Position numbers and translations under genes: made by a program. DNA of 7,842 nucleotides from an uncultured Alphaproteobacteria bacterium (GTDB lineage: Bacteria > Pseudomonadota > Alphaproteobacteria > Sneathiellales > Sneathiellaceae). Every line of letters begins with the position of its first letter. Position 1 is the stretch's first letter. Positions 1 to 6,269 of the stretch are shown here, piece after piece. Under the pieces are notes generated by a model. The model saw nothing but the letters and a program-made list of their open reading frames with translations, was not told the DNA's origin and searched no databases. The stretch lies in the NCBI GenBank assembly GCA_937910835.1, contig CALEMG010000226.1, positions 1 to 7,842 of the forward strand, in the 5' to 3' direction.

Positions 1-1
1 T

Positions 2-112
2 CTCTCATCCGCTGTCTGGGCAAACGGCTTGATCGAAATCGGGGATGATGTCACCTATATAAACAAAGGAGATCTGGTTAAATTTCTCCCCTTTTCGGAG
101 TTGATGAGATGA
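2..112 (+). CDS. moeA: Molybdopterin molybdenumtransferase MoeA, C-terminal end only (partial)
   Basis: The first bases read, without a start codon, as 36 residues ending in TGA at 110-112. The pattern ANGLIEI, then GDLVKFLPFSEL, matches the closing part of the C-terminal domain IV of alphaproteobacterial MoeA proteins, where a glycine-aspartate turn precedes a hydrophobic strand and a PF-x-EL ending. MoeA inserts molybdate into adenylylated molybdopterin to complete the molybdenum cofactor, in the cytoplasm. The stop codon overlaps the moaD start in an ATGA arrangement (109-112), so the two genes are probably translationally coupled and in one operon, which supports the assignment. The catalytic domains lie outside the window and cannot be inspected. 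A MoeA-like paralogue (for example a Glp-type protein) cannot be excluded from this fragment. Confidence 0.8.
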   Translation, partial: LSSAVWANGLIEIGDDVTYINKGDLVKFLPFSELMR

Positions 113-360
113 AAATTCTCTATTTTGCCTGGCTGAAGACCAAATTACAGATGACCGCGGAAACCATCCCTTGGTCGGAAGAATGCCGTGATACCGACAA
201 TCTCGTCCGCTGGATGAAAACTCGCGGCCCATCATTCGCTGAAGTTTTCAGCGATCTGGAAGTCGTTAGGATTGCGGTTAATCAGGAATATATTACCGGC
301 AATACCGCCCTTGGAAAAGAAGACGAGGTTGCCTTTTTCCCGCCGGTAACGGGAGGGTAG
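109..360 (+). CDS. moaD: Molybdopterin synthase small (sulfur-carrier) subunit MoaD
   Basis: This 83-residue protein has the size and ubiquitin-like pattern of MoaD. It starts with the MKILYFAWLK strand and ends in the invariant Gly-Gly (FFPPVTGG). The terminal glycine is adenylated and then converted to the thiocarboxylate that donates sulfur to precursor Z (cPMP) to form molybdopterin. It works as a heterotetramer with MoaE, encoded immediately downstream. The start at 109 is supported by a CGGAG ribosome-binding site about eight bases upstream and by the four-base overlap with the moeA stop. The gene ends in TAG one base before the moaE start, so the pair should be co-translated in matching amounts. 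The C-terminal di-glycine makes the call secure. Confidence 0.95.
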   Translation: MKILYFAWLKTKLQMTAETIPWSEECRDTDNLVRWMKTRGPSFAEVFSDLEVVRIAVNQEYITGNTALGKEDEVAFFPPVTGG

Positions 361-361
361 A

Positions 362-820
362 ATGATCCGGGTCCAGCGCGACATCTTCGATATTGGCATG
401 GAAATAGAGGCACTGACGAATGAGCGCACGGATATTGGCGCCGTCGTCAGCTTCACAGGCCTTGTCCGCGATTTTAATGATGGCAGTAAAGTCACCGGTC
501 TCAGCCTGGAACATTATCCCGGCATGACGGAACGGGAACTTGCGAAAATTGAAGAAGAAGCGAGAGCGCGCTGGGACCTGCAGGATAGCCTGATCATTCA
601 TCGATATGGGGAGATGGCGCTCGGAGAACCTATCGTGCTGGTGGTTACGGCCTCACCGCATCGTCAAGATGCCTTCGAAGCCGCTCATTTCCTGATGGAC
701 TGGCTAAAAACCAAGGCCCCCTTCTGGAAACAGGAAATGAATGCAAGCGGTAAAACGAACTGGGTGGAAGAACGTGAAAGCGATCTGAAAGCGGCGAGAC
801 GCTGGAACTCTGATGCTTAG
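362..820 (+). CDS. moaE: Molybdopterin synthase catalytic (large) subunit MoaE
   Basis: This 152-residue protein has the normal length of MoaE, which binds cPMP and, with thiocarboxylated MoaD, adds the two dithiolene sulfurs of molybdopterin. Landmarks in order are FTGLVRD (residues 31-37, including the conserved Arg), LEHYPGMTE (49-57), HRYGEMALGE (80-89), PHRQDAFEA (99-107) and LKTKAPFWKQE (115-125). Lys116 and Lys123 correspond to E. coli Lys119 and Lys126, of which Lys119 is essential. The WVE-ERES-D-AARRW ending is also typical. A strong GGGAGGG ribosome-binding site overlaps the end of moaD. It is the last gene of the moeA-moaD-moaE group; only 27 bases separate it from the end of the convergent Sel1-repeat gene, and I see no intrinsic terminator there. 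Confidence 0.96.
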   Translation: MIRVQRDIFDIGMEIEALTNERTDIGAVVSFTGLVRDFNDGSKVTGLSLEHYPGMTERELAKIEEEARARWDLQDSLIIHRYGEMALGEPIVLVVTASPHRQDAFEAAHFLMDWLKTKAPFWKQEMNASGKTNWVEERESDLKAARRWNSDA

Positions 821-847
821 CCTGCGCGGCGATCCCTCTCTACCTGA

Positions 848-2194
848 TTAAAGCTGTTTCTGCCGTTCAATCAACCACTGTCCTGCGAGCCTGTTCGCTT
901 CCGCAATTTGTACTGGGGACATTTTAGACATCAGTACTTTGTTCAATTTAGGCGCGGCATGATCGCCCTTTGCGCCGGAAATAAGCGACCATTTCAACGC
1001 CTCAATCCGGACCAGCGACACCTCGATTTCTGTTCGGGCCTCCTCATTATCAAGGTCTGCAATCTTCGCTTGCTCGAATATTTCTTCAACCGCGTCCTTA
1101 TTCAATCCATCAAGCGATTTAAGCGCTGTCAGGGCCTCTGTCTTGGATTTCGTCAAAGGCGCTTCCGTCACCTTGTTCGCGACGGAGCTCTTCACAGCAT
1201 CCGAAGTTGTTGCGAGAGCTATTCTTTGCGGTTCCGTTGCTGCTTGAGGCGCAACAGCTGGTTCCTTCGCCGTTGACGGAGCGGGGGCGCTGGCAATTTT
1301 TGTCTCGGGAGCCAACGCTTCCACGGATGGCTTTTTATTTACCGCCGCCACTTCCTGCGTAGATTCTGCAGCTTTGGGCTCAACCTTTGCGACCGCGACT
1401 GGTGCCGCCGCCGGGGATACAGCCGTAACCGGCGTTCCGCCTGTGGTCGAGGCCGCACCGCCCTGCTGCTTGGCCATCAGGTCTGCAAGGCGTGCTTTTG
1501 CTGCAGCAAGACTGCTCTGGCTTTGCTGGCTATCCTTCTGGGCAATCGCGCGTCGCTGCTCTTCGATCTTCTGTTCCCTAAGTTCCGCCTGACGCTTGGC
1601 TTCTTCAGCTGCCTCCTGCGCAGCATGAATCGCCGCCTGACGGCTTTCGTCAAGCGCTTTCGCTTTTGCCTCCGCCTCCGCTTTGCGCTGCGCGATCAAC
1701 TCACGCTGTGCGGCGGCCCGCTGCTCGGCAAGTGTGTCCTCGGTAACAGCTGCGGACTGCTGCTGCGGCGCAGCCATCGTTGCCTTGGCTTCCTGAAAAG
1801 CAGCTTCATCCTGTCCGGTAAAATCACGATACCAGAACCCTAACGCCGCAAGGGATCGCGTCTGTGCCGCACGCAGATCCTCCGTAGACATTAAATCGCG
1901 AAGCCGTTCTATCGCTTCGCTTGCTTCCCCAAAATCCTGGGCCGCGGCAAGTTTGAACCAAGCATAGGCCTCGACAAGGTCCGCCTCAATGCCGTCCGCT
2001 CCCTTCTCAAAAATTTGGCCAAGCGCATATTGTGTCTTGGCATCGCCGCGCTGTGCCACCGGCTGCCAGTCCTCAATTGCCGTAGAGGCATCATTTCGAT
2101 CAAGGGCCTCCTGCCCTTTTTCAAAACTTGCCTGAGCAAACTGCGCGCTAAAAAAAACCAGCCCGAATGCTAGTGAAAAACGCCTTGCTTTCAT
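848..2194 (-). CDS. Secreted Sel1-repeat protein with a long coiled coil and Ala/Pro-rich linker, function unknown
   Basis: This is a 448-residue exported protein. Residues 1-22 form a signal peptide (MKARR basic start, hydrophobic core, AQA cleavage site before Ser23). Residues about 33-98 carry Sel1-like (TPR-type) repeats: AIEDWQPVAQRGDAKTQYAL, then EAYAWFKLAAAQ. Residues about 155-245 are rich in Ala, Glu, Gln, Arg and Lys and should form a long coiled coil resembling the TolA stalk. Residues about 246-345 are a disordered Ala/Pro/Thr/Val linker. A folded C-terminal part (350-448) ends in EALKWSLISGAKGD and MSPVQIAEANRLAGQW, which looks like a second copy of the Sel1 tail seen near residues 75-115. 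Sel1 repeats bind other proteins, so a periplasmic scaffold role is likely, but no specific function can be given. The ribosome-binding site is weak (CTGGAT). It is separated from ilvE upstream by a terminator and is likely transcribed alone. Confidence 0.85.
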   Translation of the reverse strand: MKARRFSLAFGLVFFSAQFAQASFEKGQEALDRNDASTAIEDWQPVAQRGDAKTQYALGQIFEKGADGIEADLVEAYAWFKLAAAQDFGEASEAIERLRDLMSTEDLRAAQTRSLAALGFWYRDFTGQDEAAFQEAKATMAAPQQQSAAVTEDTLAEQRAAAQRELIAQRKAEAEAKAKALDESRQAAIHAAQEAAEEAKRQAELREQKIEEQRRAIAQKDSQQSQSSLAAAKARLADLMAKQQGGAASTTGGTPVTAVSPAAAPVAVAKVEPKAAESTQEVAAVNKKPSVEALAPETKIASAPAPSTAKEPAVAPQAATEPQRIALATTSDAVKSSVANKVTEAPLTKSKTEALTALKSLDGLNKDAVEEIFEQAKIADLDNEEARTEIEVSLVRIEALKWSLISGAKGDHAAPKLNKVLMSKMSPVQIAEANRLAGQWLIERQKQL

Positions 2195-2210
2195 AATGAT
2201 CCAGTGCCCC

Positions 2211-2230
2211 GATTAATCTACGGTTTAATC
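2211..2230. repeat. Small AT-rich inverted repeat upstream of the Sel1-repeat gene
   Basis: The arms GATTAA (2211-2216) and TTAATC (2225-2230) face each other across eight bases, and GATTAATC (2211-2218) is itself a perfect palindrome. The element lies 17 to 36 bases before the start codon of the Sel1-repeat gene, in the short stretch that must hold its promoter. It could be an operator, but AT-rich palindromes of this size arise readily by chance. I found no convincing -35/-10 pair nearby. Confidence 0.25.
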
Positions 2231-2268
2231 AATTGCTCTTACATATTGGTACTATTTTAGATGAAATT

Positions 2269-2313
2269 ACGCAAAAATCAAAATACCCATCTCAACATGG
2301 TTAAGACGGGTAT
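2269..2313 (-). terminator. Rho-independent terminator of ilvE
   Basis: Read on the - strand, a stem of 13 to 14 pairs (arms 2313-2300 and 2296-2283, starting ATACCC and ending GGGTAT, with two G-U pairs) closes a loop of three to five bases. It is followed at once by TTTTGATTTTTG. It begins about 25 bases after the ilvE stop codon. A stem plus a U-rich tail on only this strand is the classic intrinsic terminator. It separates ilvE transcription from the Sel1-repeat gene downstream. Confidence 0.88.
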
Positions 2314-2337
2314 GAAGTATAGCCTATTTTGGCAATT

Positions 2338-3222
2338 CTAAGCAGCAATCTTTCTGCGGACGCAATTCTCATAGTCCTTGATAAGCTGTGCGCAAATATC
2401 ACCGGGAGTGAACTGATAGGTGTCAATGCTACTGACCGGAGTTACTTCAGCCGCAGTTCCCGTCAGGAAGCATTCGTCAAAGTCCGCCATTTCTTCGGGC
2501 ATGATCGCGCGTTCGACGACTTCAATCCCACGCGCTTTTGCAAGATCAATCACCGTCCGCCGCGTAATACCGTCCAGGAAGCAATCCGGTGTCGGCGTAT
2601 GCAAGACGCCGTCCTTGGTAAAGAAGATGTTCGCACCTGTCGACTCGGCGACACGCCCGCGATAATCAAGCATTAACGCGTCGTCAAAACCTTCGGCTTC
2701 CGCCTCATGCTTGCTCAGCGTACAGATCATGTAAAGACCCGCCGCTTTCGACCTAGTCGGAATTGTTTCGGGCGATGGTCGCTTCCATTTGGAAAGTTTT
2801 AACCGAATGCCTTTCATGCGGGCTTCAGGCGAGAAATAACTCGGCCAGACCCAGGCGGCGATGCCTAGATTGATGCGATTGCTTTGCGCAGAGACGCCCA
2901 TCATCTCGGACCCACGCCAAGCGACCGGGCGGACATAGCCATCAACGATCTTGTTCGCAATAACCGTTTGGCGTGATGCTTCGTTAATTTCCTCGGCTGT
3001 CTGTTCCAGCGTAAAGCCAAGAATGCGTGCAGATTCGATCAGTCGATCCGTATGTTCTTCAAGTTTGAAAATCTCGCCGTCATAGACCCGTTCCCCTTCA
3101 AACACACTGCTGGCATAATGCAATCCATGTGTAAGGACATGGATGTTTGCATCGCGCCATGGTACGAGTTTACCATTCAACCAGATAAAGCCATCACGTT
3201 CGGCAAAAGAGGAGGTATCCAT
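2338..3222 (-). CDS. ilvE: Branched-chain amino acid aminotransferase (class IV PLP enzyme)
   Basis: This 294-residue protein matches the length of IlvE. It transfers the amino group between glutamate and the 2-keto acids of leucine, isoleucine and valine using pyridoxal phosphate, in the cytoplasm. Visible landmarks are WLNGKLVPW near the start, HGLHYASSVFEGERVYDG (32-49), Arg60 in the HTDRL motif, YVRPVAWRG (96-104), the PLP lysine Lys159 in TRSKAAGLY, Glu193 in RVAESTGANIFF, FLDGITRRTV (215-224) and FLTGTAAEVTPV (252-263). The YVRP motif and paired G-ITR motif favour a branched-chain enzyme over D-amino acid transaminase or ADC lyase. An AAGG ribosome-binding site lies about ten bases before the start. 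The gene is divergent from a MarR-family regulator, which may control it through palindromes in the shared upstream region, and it ends at a strong terminator. Confidence 0.94.
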   Translation of the reverse strand: MDTSSFAERDGFIWLNGKLVPWRDANIHVLTHGLHYASSVFEGERVYDGEIFKLEEHTDRLIESARILGFTLEQTAEEINEASRQTVIANKIVDGYVRPVAWRGSEMMGVSAQSNRINLGIAAWVWPSYFSPEARMKGIRLKLSKWKRPSPETIPTRSKAAGLYMICTLSKHEAEAEGFDDALMLDYRGRVAESTGANIFFTKDGVLHTPTPDCFLDGITRRTVIDLAKARGIEVVERAIMPEEMADFDECFLTGTAAEVTPVSSIDTYQFTPGDICAQLIKDYENCVRRKIAA

Positions 3223-3240
3223 TTTGAAGCACCTTGCGTT

Positions 3241-3258
3241 ATTATAATATCGTATAAT
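3241..3258. promoter_or_regulatory. AT-rich palindrome in the ilvE leader, possible MarR operator
   Basis: The perfect arms ATTATA (3241-3246) and TATAAT (3253-3258) enclose six bases. MarR-family dimers commonly bind AT-rich palindromes of 16 to 20 bases next to their own genes, and such a regulator is encoded 70 bases away. The arms also resemble -10 hexamers, one on each strand, so the site could instead mark a promoter. The role is inferred only. Confidence 0.35.
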
Positions 3259-3270
3259 CCCAAAAATAAG

Positions 3271-3290
3271 TTCGATTATGTCGGATCGAA
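3271..3290. promoter_or_regulatory. TTCGAT-N8-ATCGAA palindrome between ilvE and the MarR gene, candidate operator
   Basis: The perfect six-base arms TTCGAT (3271-3276) and ATCGAA (3285-3290) give a 20-base dyad in the middle of the divergent intergenic region. It would lie just after the predicted ilvE transcription start and about where the -35 region of the regulator gene would be. That is a good position for a repressor acting on both genes. Its length and symmetry suit a MarR dimer. No binding data are available from sequence alone. Confidence 0.45.
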
Positions 3291-3297
3291 CGGTAAT

Positions 3298-3326
3298 TTT
3301 GTAACATTATAAGAAATATATGTCAA
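3298..3326 (-). promoter_or_regulatory. Predicted sigma-70-type promoter of ilvE
   Basis: On the - strand a consensus -35 box TTGACA (3326-3321) is followed after 17 bases by TACAAA (3303-3298), a partial match to the -10 consensus. Transcription would begin near 3291, leaving a leader of about 70 bases that contains both palindromes described nearby. The perfect -35 box and ideal spacing support it; the weak -10 box limits confidence. Confidence 0.5.
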
Positions 3327-3327
3327 C

Positions 3328-3822
3328 ATGACTGACGTAAAATCAGTAAATAATCCACTTTTCCTTCGCGAAGAAGAGCTTCGACAGGCAATAGAACTCC
3401 TGTTTTTTGCTTATCGCGACTTCACGGCAGGTCCGGATAAGATCCTTAAAGACTATAATTTCGGTCGAGCACATCACCGGGTGATTCACTTTGTCGGGCG
3501 CAATGAAGGCATGACCGTATCGGAGCTACTCGATATTTTACGAATCACAAAGCAAAGCCTGAATCGAGTTCTCAGCAATCTTATCCAGCGAGGCTTTGTC
3601 GAGCAGCGCCAAGGGGAAGAAGACCGGCGGCAACGCTGTCTCTACCTGACGGAAGAAGGACACCTTCTGGAGCAAAAAGTGAGCCGGGTGCAACGGGAAC
3701 TTGTTGCCAATGCCTTTCGAGAGGCCGGCGGGGAAGCGGTTGCGGGTTATCGAAAGGTCCTGACGGGCCTAATCGACGAAACAAATCGAGATACCGCGCT
3801 GAACCGGATCCTTAAAACATGA
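3328..3822 (+). CDS. petP: MarR-family transcriptional regulator, PetP-like
   Basis: This 164-residue cytoplasmic DNA-binding protein has MarR-family architecture. Helices at 15-58 form part of the dimer interface. A winged helix-turn-helix spans about 61-110, with GMTVSELLDIL, the recognition helix around TKQSLNRVLSNL, and a wing carrying GEEDRRQRCLYLTEEG, whose Asp-Arg-Arg is a family hallmark. Long C-terminal helices follow (112-160). A MarR gene directly before an OmpR-family response regulator is the PetP-PetR arrangement known from Rhodobacter capsulatus, where it lies beside the cytochrome bc1 genes; those genes are absent here. The ligand and targets are unknown. The start at 3328 has only a weak purine-rich upstream stretch, and a TATAAG box at 3308-3313 would give a very short leader. 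It is followed after 23 bases by the response regulator, so the three genes probably form one operon. The family call is firm, the petP name less so. Confidence 0.85.
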   Translation: MTDVKSVNNPLFLREEELRQAIELLFFAYRDFTAGPDKILKDYNFGRAHHRVIHFVGRNEGMTVSELLDILRITKQSLNRVLSNLIQRGFVEQRQGEEDRRQRCLYLTEEGHLLEQKVSRVQRELVANAFREAGGEAVAGYRKVLTGLIDETNRDTALNRILKT

Positions 3823-3845
3823 AAATGCTGCACAACGGATAGCCC

Positions 3846-4532
3846 ATGGTGATGGATAACGCATCTCATATCCTGGTGGTGGATGACGATACACGGTTGT
3901 TAACCCTCTTAAAAAAGTTTCTTATGGATAACGGTTACCGCGTTTCCACGGCAGCCAGCGCCGAAACCGCCGAGGACAAGATGATAGGTTTCTTCTTCGA
4001 CCTGATTGTACTGGACCGAATGATGCCTGGTGGCGATGGTATCGACATGGTGCGGCGGGTGCGGGGCGGATCCGGGATGAGCCGCGAAATTCCGATCCTG
4101 ATGCTGACGGCGATGGGAGATGCAGAAGACCGAATTCACGGGTTGGAGGTTGGTGTGGATGACTATCTTAGCAAACCTTTTGAACCAAGGGAGCTATTGC
4201 TGCGTATTGACGCGATCCTGCGGCGATCCAAGACGGAAAAACTGAAAGAGCTGCACTTCGGCGCCTTCACCTTCAACCTAGAGCGAGGTGAACTGCTAAA
4301 AGATGGAACGATAATCAGCCTAACTTCCGGTGAATCGCTTCTGCTAAAATCCCTCGCCGCCATGCCCGGTGTTCCCATTAGTCGTGAAGACCTATCCCTT
4401 TCGAGCGGTAGCCAGGGCCGCGCCGTTGATGTGCAAATAACACGCCTCAGGCGCAAGATTGAAGAGGATCCAAAATCGCCCCGGCATCTGCAAACCGTGC
4501 GGGGTGAAGGATATGTTTTATGGGCGGACTAG
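3846..4532 (+). CDS. petR: OmpR-family two-component response regulator, PetR-like
   Basis: This 228-residue protein has an N-terminal receiver domain (8-125) and a C-terminal winged helix DNA-binding domain (about 135-226). The receiver has the acidic cluster Asp13-Asp15, the phospho-acceptor Asp57 in LDRMMPG, Thr88 in MLTAMG and Lys110 in SKPFEPREL, so it should be phosphorylated normally. The output domain shows ISREDL, AVDVQITRLRRKIEEDP (193-209) and LQTVRGEGYVL, typical of the PetR branch in alphaproteobacteria. Its expected partner is the kinase encoded directly downstream, which overlaps it by 13 bases. Because that kinase lacks its ATP-binding end unless the stop is bypassed, the regulator may be unpaired, or may rely on another kinase or small phosphodonors. 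A second ATG lies at 3852, six bases in, and could be the true start. Confidence 0.92.
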   Translation: MVMDNASHILVVDDDTRLLTLLKKFLMDNGYRVSTAASAETAEDKMIGFFFDLIVLDRMMPGGDGIDMVRRVRGGSGMSREIPILMLTAMGDAEDRIHGLEVGVDDYLSKPFEPRELLLRIDAILRRSKTEKLKELHFGAFTFNLERGELLKDGTIISLTSGESLLLKSLAAMPGVPISREDLSLSSGSQGRAVDVQITRLRRKIEEDPKSPRHLQTVRGEGYVLWAD

Positions 4533-5710
4533 CCGTAATTCGGAAAATTTACCACCAGGTCACAGCAGGTTTTATCAAAAACTTGATGCCGCGAACACTT
4601 TTCGGCCGATCGATCCTGATTGTGGTGTTGCCCATCCTGCTGTTGCAAATCCTCGTTACCTACATCTTTTATGAACGCCACTGGGATGATGTTGCCAGGC
4701 GTCTCGCGCAAGGGGTCGCTGGCGATGTAGCAGCCGTCATCTCCCTTCGCGATCGCTTCCCCGGCGAGACGGCGGAGGCGGACATCCTAAACATTGCGCG
4801 CGGGCAAATGCGCCTCGCCGTGAGCATTGAAGAAGGAGCGCGCCTTCCCGAAGGCAGTGACAAGCAGCAAAACTATGGCTTTCTGGAGAGCCATTTGGTA
4901 AATGCGTTGAAGGAAAGCCTCCCGGCCCGGCCTTTCAATATCTCGACCAACAAAAAGCTCGAATCCGTTATTCTTCTTATTCAACTTCCTGACGGTGTCT
5001 TGCAGGTCATTGTCCGTGACAAGCGGCTCTTTTCCACGACGACATATATTTTCGTTATGTGGATGGTGGCTATCTCCCTCGTCCTGCTGGGCGTTGCACT
5101 CTTGTTCCTGCGTAACCAGATGCGGCCCATCCGCCAACTGGCGACCGCCGCCGAACAGTTCGGTAAAGGCCAGTTCGTTGATGATTTCAAACCAAGCGGT
5201 GCGCAGGAAATCCGCTCCGCCTCCCGTGCTTTCCACGTCATGAAGCATCGTATCTTGCGTCAGATTACTCAACGGACGGAAATGCTTGCCGGGGTAAGCC
5301 ATGACCTTCGCACGCCGCTGACCCGCATGAAGCTGCAGCTTGCGATGATGCCGGAGGACGACGAAAGCAAGGCAAGCCTTGAAGGCGATGTCACCGATAT
5401 GGAAAAGATGGTTGAAGGGTATCTCGCCTTTGCCCGTGGGCAGGAAGCGGAGACGGTCGAAGAAACGGATATTACGGAACTTTTTCAGGATACCGTCATG
5501 AATGCCCGTCGTCAGGGCATGGCTGTATCGCTGGAAACGCCGAAGAACCTTCGTGCCGAAATAAGGCCCAGCAGCTTCAAACGCTGTATTACCAACCTGA
5601 TAAACAATGCAGCGCGCTACGCAAATGAGATTTGGATTACTGTCAAAGCAACCAATTCGGAAATGATAGTTCTTATTGATGATGACGGACCGGGCATACC
5701 AGAGAACTAA
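4520..5710 (+). CDS. EnvZ-like sensor histidine kinase, cut short by an in-frame TAA before the G2 box
   Basis: The open frame gives 396 residues of a membrane sensor kinase. It has TM1 (about 27-50), a periplasmic domain (51-173), TM2 (174-197), a HAMP domain (about 198-250), a dimerisation domain with the phospho-accepting His261 in AGVSHDLRTPLTRMKLQL, an N box with Asn359, Asn362 and Asn363 (CITNLINNAARYA), and the G1 box DDDGPGIP (387-394). It then stops at TAA, 5708-5710. The F and G2 boxes needed to close the ATP site come after the stop in the same frame. Without them the product can probably dimerise and might act as a phosphatase, but is unlikely to autophosphorylate. A GAAGGA ribosome-binding site eight bases before the ATG, and the 13-base overlap with the response regulator, support the start and coupled translation. 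In the family the conserved region begins near MPRTLFGRS (residue 23), so a later start is possible. Confidence 0.88.
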   Translation: MGGLAVIRKIYHQVTAGFIKNLMPRTLFGRSILIVVLPILLLQILVTYIFYERHWDDVARRLAQGVAGDVAAVISLRDRFPGETAEADILNIARGQMRLAVSIEEGARLPEGSDKQQNYGFLESHLVNALKESLPARPFNISTNKKLESVILLIQLPDGVLQVIVRDKRLFSTTTYIFVMWMVAISLVLLGVALLFLRNQMRPIRQLATAAEQFGKGQFVDDFKPSGAQEIRSASRAFHVMKHRILRQITQRTEMLAGVSHDLRTPLTRMKLQLAMMPEDDESKASLEGDVTDMEKMVEGYLAFARGQEAETVEETDITELFQDTVMNARRQGMAVSLETPKNLRAEIRPSSFKRCITNLINNAARYANEIWITVKATNSEMIVLIDDDGPGIPEN

Positions 5711-5887
5711 CGAAAGGATGTTTTCCGGCCGTTCTTTCGCCTTGATCCGTCCCGCAATTTGGAAACCGGCGGGAGTGGCCTTGGTATGACCATCGCCCGC
5801 GATGTCATTCATGGACATGGCGGACAGATATCACTTGGCGACTCGCCCGCGGGCGGCTTGCGGATCGAAATCCGTCTGCCGCTCTAG
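5711..5887 (+). pseudogene. Severed ATP-binding C-terminal end of the sensor kinase, in frame after the TAA
   Basis: Reading on in the same frame past the TAA gives 58 residues and a TAG at 5885-5887. They contain RKDVFRPFFRLDPSRN (F box), TGGSGLGMTIARDV (G2 box) and HGHGGQISLGDSPAGGLRIE, ending in IRLPL. This is the normal end of EnvZ-like kinases, and joined to the upstream part it gives a full-length 455-codon gene. No frameshift is present and the tail shows no decay. A single GAA to TAA change (Glu in PENERKDVF) would explain the break. It has no start codon or ribosome-binding site of its own that could yield a useful domain; the first in-frame ATG lies inside the G2 box. It may be a recent nonsense mutation, a sequencing error, or a codon that is read through. 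Confidence 0.85.
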
Positions 5888-5894
5888 CGCGAGA

Positions 5895-6245
5895 TCATTT
5901 GCCAAACGGAGCGAATGCCTGCTGAATTTCACTGACAGCCTTCTGGCCAGTGACCGGCACTTTCGCGAAAGCTGTATTGGCAAGAGCAAGAACCGGCGGA
6001 ATAGTCGCCATGGCCAGCTGCGGTGTTTTTGCCGCCTTTGCCATCATGAAAACCTCATTGACTTCACTGTTCAGGCTCTGCGTCAGGCTGGCAACATCTG
6101 AATCCCGTGTTTTAAATACTGAAAATGCCTGACTTGCCTTCTGGCAGGCCTCATTTATCTGTTGGGTCTGTTTCTGAAACAGCGATGTCAGGTCCGGCGC
6201 CGCCGGCATATCGTTATTATTATTGTCATCATTGGCATCGACCAT
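5895..6245 (-). CDS. Small helical protein, possibly phasin-like
   Basis: This 116-residue protein has no signal peptide or membrane segment. The N-terminal 16 residues are acidic and Asn-rich, with an NNNN run encoded by AAT/AAC repeats. Residues about 17-70 are predicted amphipathic helix rich in Gln, Ser and Ala (PDLTSLFQKQTQQINEACQK and onward), followed by a hydrophobic Ala/Pro stretch (about 78-97) and a short C-terminal helix ending FAPFGK. The PDL(S/T) start of the helix and a later SLNS are shared with the larger phasin-like protein encoded two genes upstream, suggesting distant paralogy. If so, it would be a cytoplasmic coat protein of storage granules. It is last in the proC-phasin-csaA cluster, 24 bases after csaA, with an AAGGAAGAG ribosome-binding site. 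Its stop lies seven bases from the end of the convergent kinase remnant. Gene real, function uncertain. Confidence 0.7.
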   Translation of the reverse strand: MVDANDDNNNNDMPAAPDLTSLFQKQTQQINEACQKASQAFSVFKTRDSDVASLTQSLNSEVNEVFMMAKAAKTPQLAMATIPPVLALANTAFAKVPVTGQKAVSEIQQAFAPFGK

Positions 6246-6269
6246 CGTTCTACTCTCTTCCTTTTCAGG

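Noticed and set aside
5695..5715. A programmed frameshift in the kinase
   Set aside because: The downstream homology continues in the same frame as the upstream part, so the break is a stop codon and not a shift; no slippery run is present.
4787..5818. A 343-codon open frame on the - strand opposite the sensor kinase
   Set aside because: It lies fully antisense to a kinase with clear conserved motifs, shows no recognisable domain, and is rich in unusual residue mixes. Long antisense frames opposite coding genes with biased codon use are common artefacts.
5880..5900. A possible bidirectional terminator between the kinase end and the convergent small gene
   Set aside because: Only seven bases separate the genes and no stem with a U-rich tail is visible on either strand.
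6210..6236. AAT/AAC triplet repeat encoding an Asn run in the small helical protein
   Set aside because: It is only about four Asn codons long with mixed third bases, too short to suggest phase variation, which in any case triplet changes would not cause.
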